A stretch of DNA of 64,000 nt from Pseudomonas sp. IAC-BECa141 (GCF_020544405.1 NZ_CP065410.1:1116001-1180000), one strand, 5' to 3'; positions 12,205-23,254 are shown, counted from the stretch's first letter. A program made the numbers and translations. The notes: generated by a model not told the origin, from the letters alone.

Positions 12205-12678
12205 ATGAGTGAAGAAGCCCACAGCGCCCTGATCACCCGTTTCTACCAGGCTTTCCAGCGCCTCGACGCCGAGGCCATGGCCGCCTGCTACACCGACGAC
12301 GTGGTATTCAGCGATCCGGCGTTCGGCGAACTGCGCGGCCGCGATGCCGGTGATATGTGGCGCATGCTCACCACCCGCGCCAAAGACTTCTCACTGACCT
12401 TCGACAACGTCCGCGCCGATGAGCGCAGCGGCGGCGCCCACTGGGTGGCGACCTACCTGTTCAGCCAGACCGGCAATATCGTGATCAACGACATCCAGGC
12501 ACGCTTCGTCTTCCGTGACGGCAAGATCTGCGAACACCACGACCACTTCGATTTGTGGCGCTGGTCGCGTCAGGCGTTGGGCTTCAAGGGCCTGATGCTG
12601 GGCTGGACGCCGCTGGTGCGCAACGCCGTCCGTGCCCAGGCCCTGAAAGGGCTGAAGGCATTTCAGGCGAGTCGCTGA
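12205..12678 (+). CDS. NTF2-like (SnoaL-type) protein of unknown function
   Basis: 157 residues of the nuclear transport factor 2-like cone fold: LITRFYQAFQRLDAEAMAACYTDDVVFSDPAFGELRG is the classical first helix and strand, and CEHHDHFDLWRWSRQALG is typical of SnoaL-like members. These proteins may be small isomerases, hydrolases or plain binding proteins; no substrate can be deduced. The start at 12205 has GGAG 8 bp upstream. A longer in-frame start at 12130 lacks support. Confidence 0.8.
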   Translation: MSEEAHSALITRFYQAFQRLDAEAMAACYTDDVVFSDPAFGELRGRDAGDMWRMLTTRAKDFSLTFDNVRADERSGGAHWVATYLFSQTGNIVINDIQARFVFRDGKICEHHDHFDLWRWSRQALGFKGLMLGWTPLVRNAVRAQALKGLKAFQASR

Positions 12679-12717
12679 TAAGATCGCGGCCTGTTTTCCT
12701 TACGCCTGAATTGTCCC

Positions 12718-13020
12718 GTGACCAGCCTCAGCGAAAATCCTCTCGATGCCGACGTACCAGTGAGCAAGTCCTGGTTCGTCTACCTCGTACGCGCCGCCAA
12801 CGGTTCGCTGTACTGCGGGATCAGCGATGATCCCGTGCGCCGCTTTGCCAAGCACCAGAGTGGCAAGGGCGCGCGCTTCTTTCTTTCAAGCCCGGCGATG
12901 GCGCTGGTCTATACCGAGCTGTGCCGCGACAAGAGTGATGCGTTGCGCCAGGAGCGGTTGATCAAAAAACTCAGGAAGAGTGCGAAGGAGTGTCTGGTGG
13001 CGTCTTATCGGCCTGATTGA
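12718..13020 (+). CDS. GIY-YIG nuclease-superfamily protein (UPF0213 type)
   Basis: 100 residues. The GIY-YIG domain begins at about residue 19: [35 protein letters not shown]. The two motifs appear as VYL and YCG, with the conserved arginine (R41-R42) and [13 protein letters not shown] after it. This is the small stand-alone YhbQ/UPF0213 group, with a nuclease fold and a poorly defined role in DNA repair. The start codon is GTG. The 39-bp gap after the NTF2-like gene suggests co-transcription. Confidence 0.85.
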   Translation: MTSLSENPLDADVPVSKSWFVYLVRAANGSLYCGISDDPVRRFAKHQSGKGARFFLSSPAMALVYTELCRDKSDALRQERLIKKLRKSAKECLVASYRPD

Positions 13021-13085
13021 TCGGGTGTAAGCGGTAGAAGTCTCTGCATGTCGAAGGCGCTGCCTGAGGCAAACGGCGGGCGAAA

Positions 13086-13112
13086 AAAAACCGCCTTTGC
13101 GGGGCGGTTTTT
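13086..13112 (+). terminator. Rho-independent terminator after the GIY-YIG gene
   Basis: AAAAACCGCC, a 7-base loop, GGCGGTTTTT; the A and T runs extend the stem. It lies about 65 bp after the stop codon and could work in both directions. Confidence 0.85.
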
Positions 13113-13242
13113 CTGTAAACGCCGGTTTGCGGCCGGGTTTACTGCATCACAATGGACACACTAGCGTGGACGAAGATTATTCGGCTTTATGCCATCGAGC
13201 AAGTGGGAAAACCGTCTCGGTTTCGGCTGAGGCGGTTTTTTT
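13113..13242 (+). other. Terminator-bounded intergenic segment, possible small RNA
   Basis: Between the terminator at 13086-13112 and a second one at 13208-13242 lies about 95 bp with no supported protein gene. A segment closed by its own terminator, with no gene ending there, is the layout of a small RNA. The promoter is weak (TTGCGG at 13127, CACAAT at 13148, 15-base spacing). A 57-codon frame from 13152 runs through the terminator and is unlikely to be coding. This is tentative. Confidence 0.25.
13208..13242 (+). terminator. Rho-independent terminator upstream of the GST gene
   Basis: AAAACCGTCTC (13208-13218) pairs with GAGGCGGTTTT (one G-T pair) and is followed by further T. It is about 120 bp upstream of the GST start and follows no annotated gene. 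Confidence 0.75.
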
Positions 13243-13360
13243 CGAGAACTCTCCAGTGCCTTATCAACCTGACTGATCGGTTCCCATCAGCCGGATCCGT
13301 AGGCTGCGAACAAATTGCGCGCTAAGCTGCTGGCTCACTTTCTGTGCGGCGGAGCCGAGC

Positions 13361-14296
13361 ATGTCCGAGTTGATCCTTCATCATTACCCGACCTCTCCCT
13401 TTGCTGAAAAGGCCCGGCTGCTGCTGGGGTTCAAGGGCTTGTCCTGGCGTTCGGTGCATATCTCGCCAGTGATGCCCAAGCCTGACCTGACCGCCCTGAC
13501 CGGTGGCTACCGCAAGACCCCGGTGCTGCAGATCGGCGCCGACATCTATTGCGACACCGCGCTGATCGCCCGTCGCCTCGAGCAGGTAAAGGCCCAGCCT
13601 TCGTTCTTCCCGGATGGTCAGGAAATGATCGCCGCCAGTTTCGCTGCCTGGGCCGATTCGGTGGTGTTCCAGCATGCGGTGAGCCTGGTGTTTCAGCCCG
13701 AATCGGTGGCGGTGCGTTTCGGCAAGTTACCGCCGGAAGCGATCAAGGCCTTCCTCGCCGATCGTGCCGGACTGTTCAGCGGTGGCAGCGCGACCAAACT
13801 GTCAGCCGAACAGGCCAAACATCAATGGCCAACCATCATGGCGCGTCTGGAGCAGCAGCTGCAGCGTGAAGACGGGGACTTCCTGTTCGGCGAGCCGTCG
13901 ATTGCCGACTTCGCCATGGCCCATCCGCTGTGGTTCCTCAAGGCGACCCACGTCACCGCGCCGCTGGTGGACGACTATCCGGCAGTGTCCGCGTGGCTCG
14001 GGCGGGTGCTGGGCTTCGGTCACGGTGCGGCCAGTGCGATGAGTTCCGAAGAGGCGCTGGAGGTTGCACGCAGTTCGAAGCCGGCGGCATTGCCCGATGA
14101 GCAGTTTGTCGATCCGAACGGATTCGAAACGGGCCAGCAAGTCGTGATCGCGGCCACTGACTACGGCGTTGATCCGGTGGCCGGTGAGCTGGTGTTTGCC
14201 GGTCGCGAGGAGTTGATCCTGCGCCGTGAAGACGAACGTGGCGGCGTGGTGCATGTGCACTTCCCGCGTTTCGGTTTCCGAATCGAGAAACGCTGA
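13361..14296 (+). CDS. Glutathione S-transferase family protein
   Basis: 311 residues. The N-terminal thioredoxin-like domain (1-80) has ILHHYPTSPFAEKARLLLGFKGL and the cis-proline region KTPVLQIGADIYCDTALIARRLE. A helical GST domain follows to about residue 210 (FLFGEPSIADFAMAHPLWFL). The last 90 or so residues (FVDPNGFETGQQVVIAATDYGVDPVAGELVFAG...) form an extra beta-rich domain not found in classical GSTs of about 210 residues. The active residue is probably Ser12 in TSPFAEKAR. Substrate unknown. Confidence 0.85.
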   Translation: MSELILHHYPTSPFAEKARLLLGFKGLSWRSVHISPVMPKPDLTALTGGYRKTPVLQIGADIYCDTALIARRLEQVKAQPSFFPDGQEMIAASFAAWADSVVFQHAVSLVFQPESVAVRFGKLPPEAIKAFLADRAGLFSGGSATKLSAEQAKHQWPTIMARLEQQLQREDGDFLFGEPSIADFAMAHPLWFLKATHVTAPLVDDYPAVSAWLGRVLGFGHGAASAMSSEEALEVARSSKPAALPDEQFVDPNGFETGQQVVIAATDYGVDPVAGELVFAGREELILRREDERGGVVHVHFPRFGFRIEKR

Positions 14297-14300
14297 AACA

Positions 14301-14328
14301 ACCGAGGGAGCCGATTGGCTCCCTCGTT
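14301..14328. terminator. Bidirectional terminator between the GST and glutaredoxin genes
   Basis: CGAGGGAGCC (14303-14312), loop GATT, GGCTCCCTCG (14317-14326): a perfect 10-bp stem in the 31-bp gap between two convergent genes. The T tract is poor (TTCATTT). Confidence 0.75.
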
Positions 14329-14678
14329 CATTTCAGTGCAGCGAGAATCTCGTCCGGATCAAACCCGCGAATCAACGTGCCATTGACGTCGATCAGCGGA
14401 ATCCCGCGCCCGCCCAAAGCCTCGTAAGCCTTGCGTGCCTCGGCATCCTTCTCGATATCGAATTCCTTGAACGGAATGCCTTTCTGATCGAGAAAGCGCT
14501 TGGTCTGCTTGCAGTAACCGCACCAGTCCGTGGCGTACAACACGACATGGGCGTTGGCGCGGACCTGCTCGGACGCCATCTGCGATGGGTTGAATACCCG
14601 CTCGATCTTGCCCCAGTTCTGATAGACCACGACCACCAGCAGAACCAGCAGAACTTTTTTCAGCACATTGCCGAGCAT
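14328..14678 (-). CDS. Membrane-anchored glutaredoxin-like protein
   Basis: 116 residues. One N-terminal transmembrane helix (residues 5-20, VLKKVLLVLLVVVVYQ) is followed by a glutaredoxin fold with the redox motif CGYC at 53-56 and a cis-proline in GIPLIDV (Pro94). The domain most likely faces the cytoplasm and reduces disulfides or glutathione mixed disulfides near the membrane; topology is inferred. Its ATG shares one base with the yejK stop (TGATG), so translation is coupled to the nucleoid protein gene. Confidence 0.85.
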   Translation of the reverse strand: MLGNVLKKVLLVLLVVVVYQNWGKIERVFNPSQMASEQVRANAHVVLYATDWCGYCKQTKRFLDQKGIPFKEFDIEKDAEARKAYEALGGRGIPLIDVNGTLIRGFDPDEILAALK

Positions 14679-15682
14679 CAGTTGCGACGCTTCAACTGAT
14701 CGGTGAGCGAGGTCGGCAGGCCTTTGATGACCAGGGTGCCGGCCTCTTCGTCGTATTCGATCTTCGAGCCCAGCAGGTGTGCTTCGAAGCTGATCGACAG
14801 GCCTTCGGCGCGGCCGGTGAAGCGGCGGAACTGGTTGAGCGTGCGTTTATCCGCCGGAATCTCCGGCGACAGGCCGTAATCCTTGTTGCGGATGTGATCG
14901 TAGAAGGCCTTTGGGCGCTCTTCGTCGATCAGCTCCGAGAGTTCTTCCAGGCCCATGGGCTCGCCGAGCTTGGCCTGGCTGCTGGCGTAGTCGACCAGGG
15001 TCTTGGTCTTTTCGCGGGCGGAATCTTCCGGCAGGTCTTCGCTCTCGACGAAGTCGCTGAAGGCCTTGAGCAGGGTGCGGGTCTCGCCCGGGCCGTCGAC
15101 GCCTTCCTGGCAGCCGATGAAGTCGCGGAAGTACTCCGAGACCTTTTTGCCGTTCTTGCCCTTGATGAACGAGATGTACTGCTTGGACTGCTTGTTGTTC
15201 TGCCACTCGGAAACGTTGATCCGCGCCGCCAGGTGCAGTTGGCCGAGGTCGAGGTGGCGCGACGGTGTCACATCCAGTTGTTCGGTCACTGCCACGCCTT
15301 CACTGTGGTGCAGCAGGGCGATGGCCAGGTAATCGGTCATGCCTTGCTGGTAGTGGGCGAACAGCACGTGGCCACCGACCGACAGGTTCGATTCTTCCAT
15401 CAGCTTTTGCAGGTGCTCGACCGCGACTTTGCTGAACGCGGTGAAGTCTTTGCCGCCTTCCATGTACTCCTTCAGCCAGCCGCTGAACGGGAACGCACCG
15501 GACTCCGGATGGAACAACCCCCAGGCTTTGCCCTGTTTGGCGTTATAGCTCTCATTGAGATCGGCGAGCATGTTCTCGATGGCAGCGGACTCAGCCAGTT
15601 CGGAGTCACGGGCGTGCAGGACTGCGGGTGTGCCGTCGGGTTTTTTGTCGATCAAATGGACGATGCAATGACGGATCGGCAT
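14678..15682 (-). CDS. yejK: Nucleoid-associated protein YejK (NdpA family)
   Basis: 334 residues, the normal length. It starts [17 protein letters not shown] and has the conserved [21 protein letters not shown] and [37 protein letters not shown] blocks of the 37-kDa nucleoid-associated protein family. It binds DNA within the nucleoid; a precise role is not established. It sits back to back with the HU gene across a 396-bp gap, putting two nucleoid proteins side by side, and shares a transcript with the glutaredoxin gene downstream. Confidence 0.92.
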   Translation of the reverse strand: MPIRHCIVHLIDKKPDGTPAVLHARDSELAESAAIENMLADLNESYNAKQGKAWGLFHPESGAFPFSGWLKEYMEGGKDFTAFSKVAVEHLQKLMEESNLSVGGHVLFAHYQQGMTDYLAIALLHHSEGVAVTEQLDVTPSRHLDLGQLHLAARINVSEWQNNKQSKQYISFIKGKNGKKVSEYFRDFIGCQEGVDGPGETRTLLKAFSDFVESEDLPEDSAREKTKTLVDYASSQAKLGEPMGLEELSELIDEERPKAFYDHIRNKDYGLSPEIPADKRTLNQFRRFTGRAEGLSISFEAHLLGSKIEYDEEAGTLVIKGLPTSLTDQLKRRN

Positions 15683-16078
15683 AGGCTTCTCGGCTGGTGG
15701 AAGGGGGGAGGGCGGGCTCCCCCGAAAAAGCGCTCAGTGTACCGCAACCACTGGATTTGGCGCGGGGTGAAGGGCAAATCCGGGTCACCCGACGGCCCTT
15801 ATGCATTTATTTACCGATTTAGCGCAATAAACCTGACCATTTGGCTAGCTAGAGGCGGATATTTCCTTGTCTCTGTGCTAGTTTTGCCCGGTCTTGTGCG
15901 AAGTCACCGCGACAAGCATGCATTCAGCTTTTGTCAGGTCGAACCAAACCTTGATTTCGGCATCTATAACCCCGACTCGTCGTGGTTATCGCCGAGGGTG
16001 CCAGATCCAGAAGATCGGGCTCGATGGCTGACACTGCACTCTGCAATCCATATGAATTTGATAGGGAAGGAACACTAC
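15683..16078. other. Divergent intergenic region between yejK and the HU gene
   Basis: About 396 bp with no supported gene. It should hold promoters for yejK (minus) and HU (plus), but no pair of hexamers stands out: TTGTCA at 15931 and TATAAC at 15965 are 28 bases apart, too far for a sigma-70 promoter. AGGGAAGGAA lies just before the HU start. A long plus-strand frame antisense to yejK passes through and is a codon-bias artefact. Confidence 0.5.
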
Positions 16079-16360
16079 ATGGCTCTTACTAAAGACCAAC
16101 TGATCGCCGACATCGCTGAAGCTATCGACGCGCCGAAAGCCACCGCGCGTGCCGCTCTGGACCAACTGGGTCAAATCGTTGCCGATCAGCTGGAAAACGG
16201 TGCCGAAATCACTTTGCCAGGTATCGGCAAGCTGAAAGTGACCGAGCGTCCTGCCCGCACTGGCCGTAACCCGTCGACTGGCGCTGCCATCGAAATCCCT
16301 GCCAAGAAAGTGGTCAAGATGGTTGTGGCCAAAGGCCTGACCGACGCTGTGAACAAGTAA
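16079..16360 (+). CDS. hupN: HU-family DNA-binding protein
   Basis: 93 residues, a complete HU/IHF fold: MALTKDQLIADIAEAID helices, the GIGKLKVTERPARTGRNPSTGAAIEIPA beta-arm with the DNA-intercalating Arg-Asn-Pro (63-65), and a C-terminal helix. The arm and TLPGIGKL resemble the Pseudomonas HupN variant rather than HupA or HupB, so I use that symbol with moderate certainty. It compacts DNA as a dimer. The start has GGAAGGAA 8 bp upstream. A strong terminator follows 11 bp after the stop. Confidence 0.88.
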   Translation: MALTKDQLIADIAEAIDAPKATARAALDQLGQIVADQLENGAEITLPGIGKLKVTERPARTGRNPSTGAAIEIPAKKVVKMVVAKGLTDAVNK

Positions 16361-16371
16361 GACGCAGCGAT

Positions 16372-16414
16372 AAAAAAAACCGTGCACCGGAGCGATCCGG
16401 GCACGGTTTTTTTG
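16372..16414. terminator. Terminator after the HU gene (bidirectional)
   Basis: AAAAAACCGTGC pairs with GCACGGTTTTTT around ACCGGAGCGATCCGG, itself a small stem; a T7 tract follows. With T runs on both strands it could also serve rlmF, which ends at 16485 from the other side. Confidence 0.93.
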
Positions 16415-16484
16415 CGCCTGCTGTTTGTGTTTCAGCAGTAGCGGCGGCTGCTTTGCGCTCAAGCGCCGCCCTGGTTGAAGCGTA

Positions 16485-17507
16485 TTACTTGCGAACCCAG
16501 CGCTCGCGCCGCCAGATCTGCTGTTCGGACTTGGTCTGGAAGGTCCAGGCGACGAAGCGGCTCTGCTTCTGCCCCTGGGACATTTCCACCACCTGGCTTT
16601 CCAGCGCGCCGGCCTTTTTCAGCGCGGTTTCGATGGCAGGCAGGTTCGAGGCTTTCGAGACCAGGGTGCTGAACCACAACACCTTGTGCGCAAAGTTCGC
16701 ACTTTCGGCGATCAGTTGCGTCACGAAGCGCGCCTCGCCACCTTCACACCACAGCTCGGCCGACTGACCGCCGAAGTTCAGCACCGGTAATTTGCGCTTC
16801 GGATCGGCCTTGCCCAGGGCCCGCCACTTACGCTCGCTGCCCTTGGTGGCTTCTTCCATCGACGCGTGGAATGGCGGGTTGCACATGGTCAGGTCAAAGC
16901 GCTCGCCGGGCTCCAGCAGGCCGATCAGGATGTGCTTGCGGTTTTCCTGCTGGCGCAGCTGGATGACCTTGTTCAGGTTGTTGGACTGGACGATGGCCCT
17001 GGCGGCGGCCACGGCGGTCGGATCAATCTCCGAGCCGAGGAAGTGCCAGCGGTATTCGCTATGACCGATCAGCGGATACACGCAGTTGGCGCCCATGCCG
17101 ATATCCAGCACATTGACGATGGCACCGCGCGGAACCACGCCATCGTTGTTGCTGGCCAGCAGGTCCGCCAAAAAGTGGATGTAGTCGGCACGGCCCGGCA
17201 CCGGCGGGCACAGATAATCGGCCGGGATGTCCCAATGCTGGATGCCGTAGAACGATTTGAGCAGCGCCCGGTTGAACACACGCACCGCATCGGGACTGGC
17301 GAAGTCGATGCTTTCCTTGCCGTACGGGTTGGTGATCACGAACTTCGCCAGTTCCGGCGTGGTCTTGATCAGCGCCGGGAAGTCGTAACGACCCTGATGG
17401 CGATTGCGCGGGTGCAGGCTGGCTTCTTTACGCGGTTCCACGGGCTTGGCCGGGGTGGCGGAGTCAGGCTTCTTGCGCGCAGGTTTCGGTGTACGTGGGG
17501 CGTTCAT
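16485..17507 (-). CDS. rlmF: 23S rRNA (adenine-1618-N6)-methyltransferase RlmF
   Basis: 340 residues. A basic, Pro-rich tail (1-30) precedes the conserved [23 protein letters not shown]. The SAM-binding motif is [16 protein letters not shown] (133-148), and the catalytic NPPF is at 210-213, the N6-adenine methyltransferase signature. It methylates A1618 in 23S rRNA. The C-terminal FWTL-type region ([23 protein letters not shown]) is intact. Translation ends 70 bp from the shared terminator. Confidence 0.93.
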   Translation of the reverse strand: MNAPRTPKPARKKPDSATPAKPVEPRKEASLHPRNRHQGRYDFPALIKTTPELAKFVITNPYGKESIDFASPDAVRVFNRALLKSFYGIQHWDIPADYLCPPVPGRADYIHFLADLLASNNDGVVPRGAIVNVLDIGMGANCVYPLIGHSEYRWHFLGSEIDPTAVAAARAIVQSNNLNKVIQLRQQENRKHILIGLLEPGERFDLTMCNPPFHASMEEATKGSERKWRALGKADPKRKLPVLNFGGQSAELWCEGGEARFVTQLIAESANFAHKVLWFSTLVSKASNLPAIETALKKAGALESQVVEMSQGQKQSRFVAWTFQTKSEQQIWRRERWVRK

Positions 17508-17592
17508 GGGCGTGGTCGATTCGGGTAGGGCTGAAAGTGGCGGCTATTGTCCCACAGGGCGCTGCGTTGTTGGCCGGAAAAGTGCCGGGCAC

Positions 17593-17625
17593 AAAAAAGG
17601 GAGGCCGTTGCGGGCCTCCCTTTTT
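17593..17625 (-). terminator. Terminator after valS
   Basis: A perfect stem AAGGGAGGCC/GGCCTCCCTT with a short loop, flanked by A6 and T5 runs, 16 bp beyond the valS stop and before rlmF on the same strand. Confidence 0.92.
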
Positions 17626-17640
17626 CAGTGCGATTTGCCG

Positions 17641-20487
17641 TTACAGGCTGGCAATCCGCGCGTGCTGCTCGGCCAGCTTGGCCAGAGCCTGTTCGGCTTC
17701 GGCCAGTTTGGCGCGTTCCTTCTCGATGACTTCGGCCGGGGCCTTGTCAACGAAACCGGCGTTGGACAGCTTGCCGCCAACGCGCTGGACTTCGCCCTGC
17801 AGGCGCAGGATTTCCTTGTCCAGACGTGCAAGCTCGGCGTTCTTGTCGATCAGGCCGGCCATCGGCACCAGCACTTCCATCTCGCCAACCAGCGCGGTGG
17901 CAGACAGCGGCGCTTCTTCGCCGGCCGCCAGCACGGTGATCGATTCCAGACGCGCCAGCTTCTTCAGCAGCGCTTCGTTTTCGGTCAGGCGGCGCTGATC
18001 TTCGGCGGTGACGTTTTTCAGGTAGATCGGCAGCGGTTTGCCCGGGCCGATGTTCATTTCGCCACGGATGTTGCGCGTGCCGAGCATCAGGCCCTTGAGC
18101 CATTCGATGTCGTCTTCGGCCGCCGGATCGATGCGCTCTTCGTTGGCCACCGGCCAGGGTTGCAGCATGATCGTCTTGCCCTGAATGCCGGCCAGCGGCG
18201 CGATGCGCTGCCAGATTTCTTCAGTGATGAACGGCATGAACGGATGCGCCAGACGCAGCGCCACTTCCAGTACGCGAACCAGCGTGCGGCGGGTACCGCG
18301 CTGACGCTCGACCGGCGCGTTTTCGTCCCACAGCACAGGCTTGGACAGTTCCAGGTACCAGTCGCAGTACTGGTTCCAGATGAACTCGTACAGCGCTTGC
18401 GCCGCCAGGTCGAAACGGAACTGATCCAGTTGACGGGTCACTTCGGCTTCGGTGCGTTGCAACTGCGAGATGATCCAGCGGTCTGCCAGCGACAGCTCGT
18501 AGGCTTCGCCGTTCTGGCCGCAGTCTTCGCCCTTGTCCAGAACATAACGCGCGGCGTTCCAGATCTTGTTGCAGAAGTTGCGATAGCCTTCGACGCGGCC
18601 CATATCGAACTTGATGTCGCGACCGGTGGAGGCCAGCGAGCAGAAGGTGAAGCGCAGGGCGTCGGTGCCGTAGCTGGCGATGCCGTCGGCGAACTCTTCG
18701 CGGGTCTGCTTCTCGATCTTCTTCGCCAGCTTCGGCTGCATCAGGCCGGACGTGCGCTTCTGCACCAGGGTTTCCAGCTCGATGCCGTCGATGATGTCCA
18801 GCGGGTCCAGGACGTTGCCCTTGGACTTGGACATCTTCTGGCCCTGGCCATCACGCACCAGACCGTGTACGTAAACGGTCTTGAACGGAACCTGCGGCGT
18901 GCCGTCCTCGTTCTTGATCAGGTGCATCGTCAGCATGATCATCCGGGCGACCCAGAAGAAAATGATGTCGAAACCGGTGACCAGCACGTCGGTGGAGTGG
19001 AATTTCTTCAGGAACTCGGTCTTTTCCGGCCAGCCCAGGGTAGAGAAGGTCCACAGGCCCGAACTGAACCAGGTGTCGAGCACGTCGTTGTCCTGTTGCA
19101 GCGCAACGTCCGGGCCGAGGTTGTGCTTGGTGCGCACTTCGGCTTCGTCGCGACCCACGTAGACCTTGCCCGACTCGTCGTACCAGGCCGGAATCCGGTG
19201 GCCCCACCACAGCTGACGGCTGATGCACCAGTCCTGGATGTCGCGCATCCACGAGAAGTACATGTTTTCGTACTGCTTCGGCACGAACTGGATACGGCCG
19301 TCTTCAACGGCAGCAATCGCAGGCTCGGCCAGCGGTTTGGTGGACACGTACCACTGGTCGGTCAGCCACGGTTCGATGACGGTGCCGGAGCGGTCGCCTT
19401 TCGGCACTTTCAGGTTGTGATCGTCGACGCTGACCAGCAGGCCGGCCGCGTCGAACGCGGCCACGATCTGCTTGCGTGCCTCGAAACGTTCGAGGCCGGC
19501 GTACTCGGCCGGAATCTTGCCGTCGATGCTGTCGTTCAGCGTGCCGTCGAGGTTGAACACTTGCGCTGCCGGCAGCACGTTGGCGTTCTTGTCGAAGATG
19601 TTCAGCAGCGGGAGGTTGTGGCGCTTGCCGACTTCATAGTCGTTGAAATCGTGGGCCGGGGTGATTTTCACGCAGCCGGTGCCGAACTCAGGATCGCAGT
19701 AATCGTCGGCGATGATCGGAATGCGGCGGCCGACCAGCGGCAGCTCGACAAACTTGCCGATCAGGGCTTTGTAGCGCTCGTCGTTCGGGTTCACCGCGAC
19801 GGCGGAGTCGCCGAGCATGGTTTCCGGACGGGTGGTCGCGACGATCAGGAAGTCGTTGCCTTCAGCGGTTTTCGCGCCGTCGGCCAGCGGGTACTTCAGG
19901 TTCCACAGGAAACCTTTCTCGTCATGGTTTTCCACTTCGAGGTCGGAAATCGCCGTGTGCAGCTTGGTGTCCCAGTTGACCAGGCGCTTGCCGCGGTAGA
20001 TCAGACCGTCTTCGTGCAGGCGCACGAACGCTTCTTTAACGGCTTCGGAGAGGCCGTCATCCATGGTGAAGCGCTCGCGGCTCCAGTCCACGGACGAGCC
20101 GAGGCGGCGGATCTGACGGCTGATGTTGCCGCCGGACTGATCCTTCCACTCCCAGACTTTTTCGAGGAATTTCTCGCGGCCCAGATCGTGGCGATTCTGG
20201 CCCTGAGCTTCGAGTTGACGCTCCACCAGCATCTGCGTGGCGATACCGGCGTGGTCGGTGCCCGGCTGCCACAGGGTATTGCGACCCTGCATGCGGCGGA
20301 AACGGATCAGGGCGTCCATGATCGCGTTGTTGAAACCGTGACCCATGTGCAGGCTGCCGGTGACGTTCGGCGGCGGGATCATGATGGTGTAGGAGTCGCC
20401 CGCGCCTTGCGGGGCGAAGTAGTTCTCGGACTCCCAGGTGTTGTACCAGGAAGTTTCAATGGCGTGCGGCTGGTAGGTCTTATCCAT
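17641..20487 (-). CDS. valS: Valyl-tRNA synthetase
   Basis: 948 residues, normal for bacterial ValRS. The HIGH-type motif is HMGH (47-50) after PPPNVTGSL; the KMSKS loop is at 551-555 ([14 protein letters not shown]). The editing (CP1) domain contains the [17 protein letters not shown] block, and the C-terminal 65 or so residues form the tRNA-binding coiled coil ([21 protein letters not shown]...[11 protein letters not shown]). It charges tRNA-Val and clears mischarged Thr. Followed by its own terminator. The small gene and holC lie upstream on the same strand, separated by a REP pair. Confidence 0.97.
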   Translation of the reverse strand: MDKTYQPHAIETSWYNTWESENYFAPQGAGDSYTIMIPPPNVTGSLHMGHGFNNAIMDALIRFRRMQGRNTLWQPGTDHAGIATQMLVERQLEAQGQNRHDLGREKFLEKVWEWKDQSGGNISRQIRRLGSSVDWSRERFTMDDGLSEAVKEAFVRLHEDGLIYRGKRLVNWDTKLHTAISDLEVENHDEKGFLWNLKYPLADGAKTAEGNDFLIVATTRPETMLGDSAVAVNPNDERYKALIGKFVELPLVGRRIPIIADDYCDPEFGTGCVKITPAHDFNDYEVGKRHNLPLLNIFDKNANVLPAAQVFNLDGTLNDSIDGKIPAEYAGLERFEARKQIVAAFDAAGLLVSVDDHNLKVPKGDRSGTVIEPWLTDQWYVSTKPLAEPAIAAVEDGRIQFVPKQYENMYFSWMRDIQDWCISRQLWWGHRIPAWYDESGKVYVGRDEAEVRTKHNLGPDVALQQDNDVLDTWFSSGLWTFSTLGWPEKTEFLKKFHSTDVLVTGFDIIFFWVARMIMLTMHLIKNEDGTPQVPFKTVYVHGLVRDGQGQKMSKSKGNVLDPLDIIDGIELETLVQKRTSGLMQPKLAKKIEKQTREEFADGIASYGTDALRFTFCSLASTGRDIKFDMGRVEGYRNFCNKIWNAARYVLDKGEDCGQNGEAYELSLADRWIISQLQRTEAEVTRQLDQFRFDLAAQALYEFIWNQYCDWYLELSKPVLWDENAPVERQRGTRRTLVRVLEVALRLAHPFMPFITEEIWQRIAPLAGIQGKTIMLQPWPVANEERIDPAAEDDIEWLKGLMLGTRNIRGEMNIGPGKPLPIYLKNVTAEDQRRLTENEALLKKLARLESITVLAAGEEAPLSATALVGEMEVLVPMAGLIDKNAELARLDKEILRLQGEVQRVGGKLSNAGFVDKAPAEVIEKERAKLAEAEQALAKLAEQHARIASL

Positions 20488-20585
20488 GCGCGGCGGGACC
20501 CTATTGGCATTTATTCAGGAAAAGCCGGGAAGTATAGCGGGGCATGGGGCGCAGGGCGAGCGGGGCGGGCCGGGTGGAGGGCTAA

Positions 20586-20674
20586 ATGTGGGAGCTGGCT
20601 GACCAGCGATGGCGGCGGCGCGGTTTTTCAGGAAAGCCGCCGTGATGCTGTCGCTGGCCAGTCAGCTCCTACAG
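20586..20674. repeat. Inverted pair of REP elements upstream of valS
   Basis: ATGTGGGAGCTGGCTGACCAGCG at the left and CGCTGGCCAGTCAGCTCCTACAG at the right are inverted copies of the REP motif with a short GC-rich spacer. The pair fills the gap between valS and the small gene at 20688. Confidence 0.78.
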
Positions 20675-20687
20675 GAGATCGGGGGGA

Positions 20688-21080
20688 TTATTCATACTGG
20701 CCGAGAAGCCGTTCCATCCGCGCCTCGAGGCGACGTTTGATTTCGGTTTCGATGTGTGGTGCGAAATCGTCGATCACGTCCTGCATGATCAGTTGCGCGG
20801 CGGCGCGCAGTTCGCTGTCCAGGTGCAGGAGCGCGTCGGGACCTTTATCCACAGGTGCAGCGGCAGGCTGCGGGGCAGGCGTCGGCGGGGGTGCAGCTTC
20901 GGCGGCTTGCGGTGTGTTGTCGATCGAATCGAACAACATCGGAATCTGTTCCTGTTCGCCATCATCGACCGTGTCGGTCAGCAGCGGCGGTTGCAGGTTG
21001 TCATCACCGAGCAACTGGCGGATCGACTCGAGATCATCCAGCAGGTGCGCGGGTTTTTGCAGCGGTTTTGGAGTGTCCAT
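20688..21080 (-). CDS. Conserved hypothetical protein between holC and valS
   Basis: 130 residues, not in any family I can name. The N-terminal half has LLDDLESIRQLLGDD; a Pro/Ala-rich linker spans about 58-77; the C-terminal 50 residues are helical (DSELRAAAQLIMQDVIDDFAPHIETEIKRRLEARMERLL). The layout suggests a small helical adaptor. As I recall, the same gene sits at this place in other pseudomonads, which supports it being real. It starts 8 bp after holC, so both are probably on one transcript. No function is assigned. Confidence 0.8.
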   Translation of the reverse strand: MDTPKPLQKPAHLLDDLESIRQLLGDDNLQPPLLTDTVDDGEQEQIPMLFDSIDNTPQAAEAAPPPTPAPQPAAAPVDKGPDALLHLDSELRAAAQLIMQDVIDDFAPHIETEIKRRLEARMERLLGQYE

Positions 21081-21088
21081 CGGCGTAC

Positions 21089-21517
21089 TCAGAGTCGCTG
21101 TAAACGGTGGTCTTGCAGAGGATAGCCCTGTTCGCGGTAGAAACGGAAACTCTCCCGCGCCGCAGTGCGAATCGTCGGATCTTCCACCACAACCTCCGCC
21201 ACCCGGGCGAATTTGTTGGCGAAAGCCGGGACTTTCAGGTCGAGGTTGACCAGCAAGTCCGCGTGCTGGCCGCAGTCATCGCCCAATCCCAACACGATCA
21301 AACCTTCCGGTTCGCTTTCAGCCGGGCCGTGAGGCACGAAGGTTTCGCCCTTGAACGCCCACAGCCGCGCATCGAGATCATCACGCTGGGCGGCATCGCT
21401 GCAATGCAGGTAGATGCGGTGGCCCATGCGCCACGCTTTCTCGGTGAGCTTGCAGGCAAAGTCCAGGCGAGCCGAAGGATCGGCGCTGGGCAGGATATAA
21501 AAGTCGACTTTGGTCAT
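21089..21517 (-). CDS. holC: DNA polymerase III subunit chi
   Basis: 142 residues matching HolC: MTKVDFYILPSADPSARLDFACKLTEKAWRMGHRIYLHC, then LDARLWAFKGETFVPHG and GLIVLGLGDD. The chi subunit links the clamp-loader complex to single-strand binding protein at the replication fork. I use the ATG at 21517; a longer frame to 21550 adds 11 residues without family support. It lies downstream of pepA on the same strand (60-bp gap), the conserved pepA-holC-valS order of gamma-proteobacteria. Confidence 0.93.
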   Translation of the reverse strand: MTKVDFYILPSADPSARLDFACKLTEKAWRMGHRIYLHCSDAAQRDDLDARLWAFKGETFVPHGPAESEPEGLIVLGLGDDCGQHADLLVNLDLKVPAFANKFARVAEVVVEDPTIRTAARESFRFYREQGYPLQDHRLQRL

Positions 21518-21577
21518 TGCGGTTCCTGAGCTGAAAGCGGCGCCTCTCAAGAAAGGCGCCGCCCGCAGTCATCGGTT

Positions 21578-23128
<1,551 letters not shown>

Positions 23129-23254
23129 TTATAGAGAGAAGAGGCGCAGGCCAGTGCCCGCGACAGAGGCGGCAGTTTGAACCTCGCTCACCGCGCCTGA
23201 CAACCCTCGGTTGTACGATCTTCAACGGATTGCATGCTTGCGTGAGTGTGTGCA

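Noticed and set aside
13152..13325. A 57-codon frame beginning MDTLAWTKII
   Set aside because: It reads through a strong terminator hairpin and has a poor start region.
14777..16360. A 527-codon frame fusing antisense yejK with HU
   Set aside because: Only the last 93 codons, the HU protein, are real; HU has its own ATG and ribosome binding site at 16079.
17404..21249. A 1281-codon plus-strand open frame opposite valS and its neighbours
   Set aside because: It lies antisense to a certain gene, has Ala/Gly/Arg/His-rich composition without any domain, and results from the codon bias of a high-GC genome.
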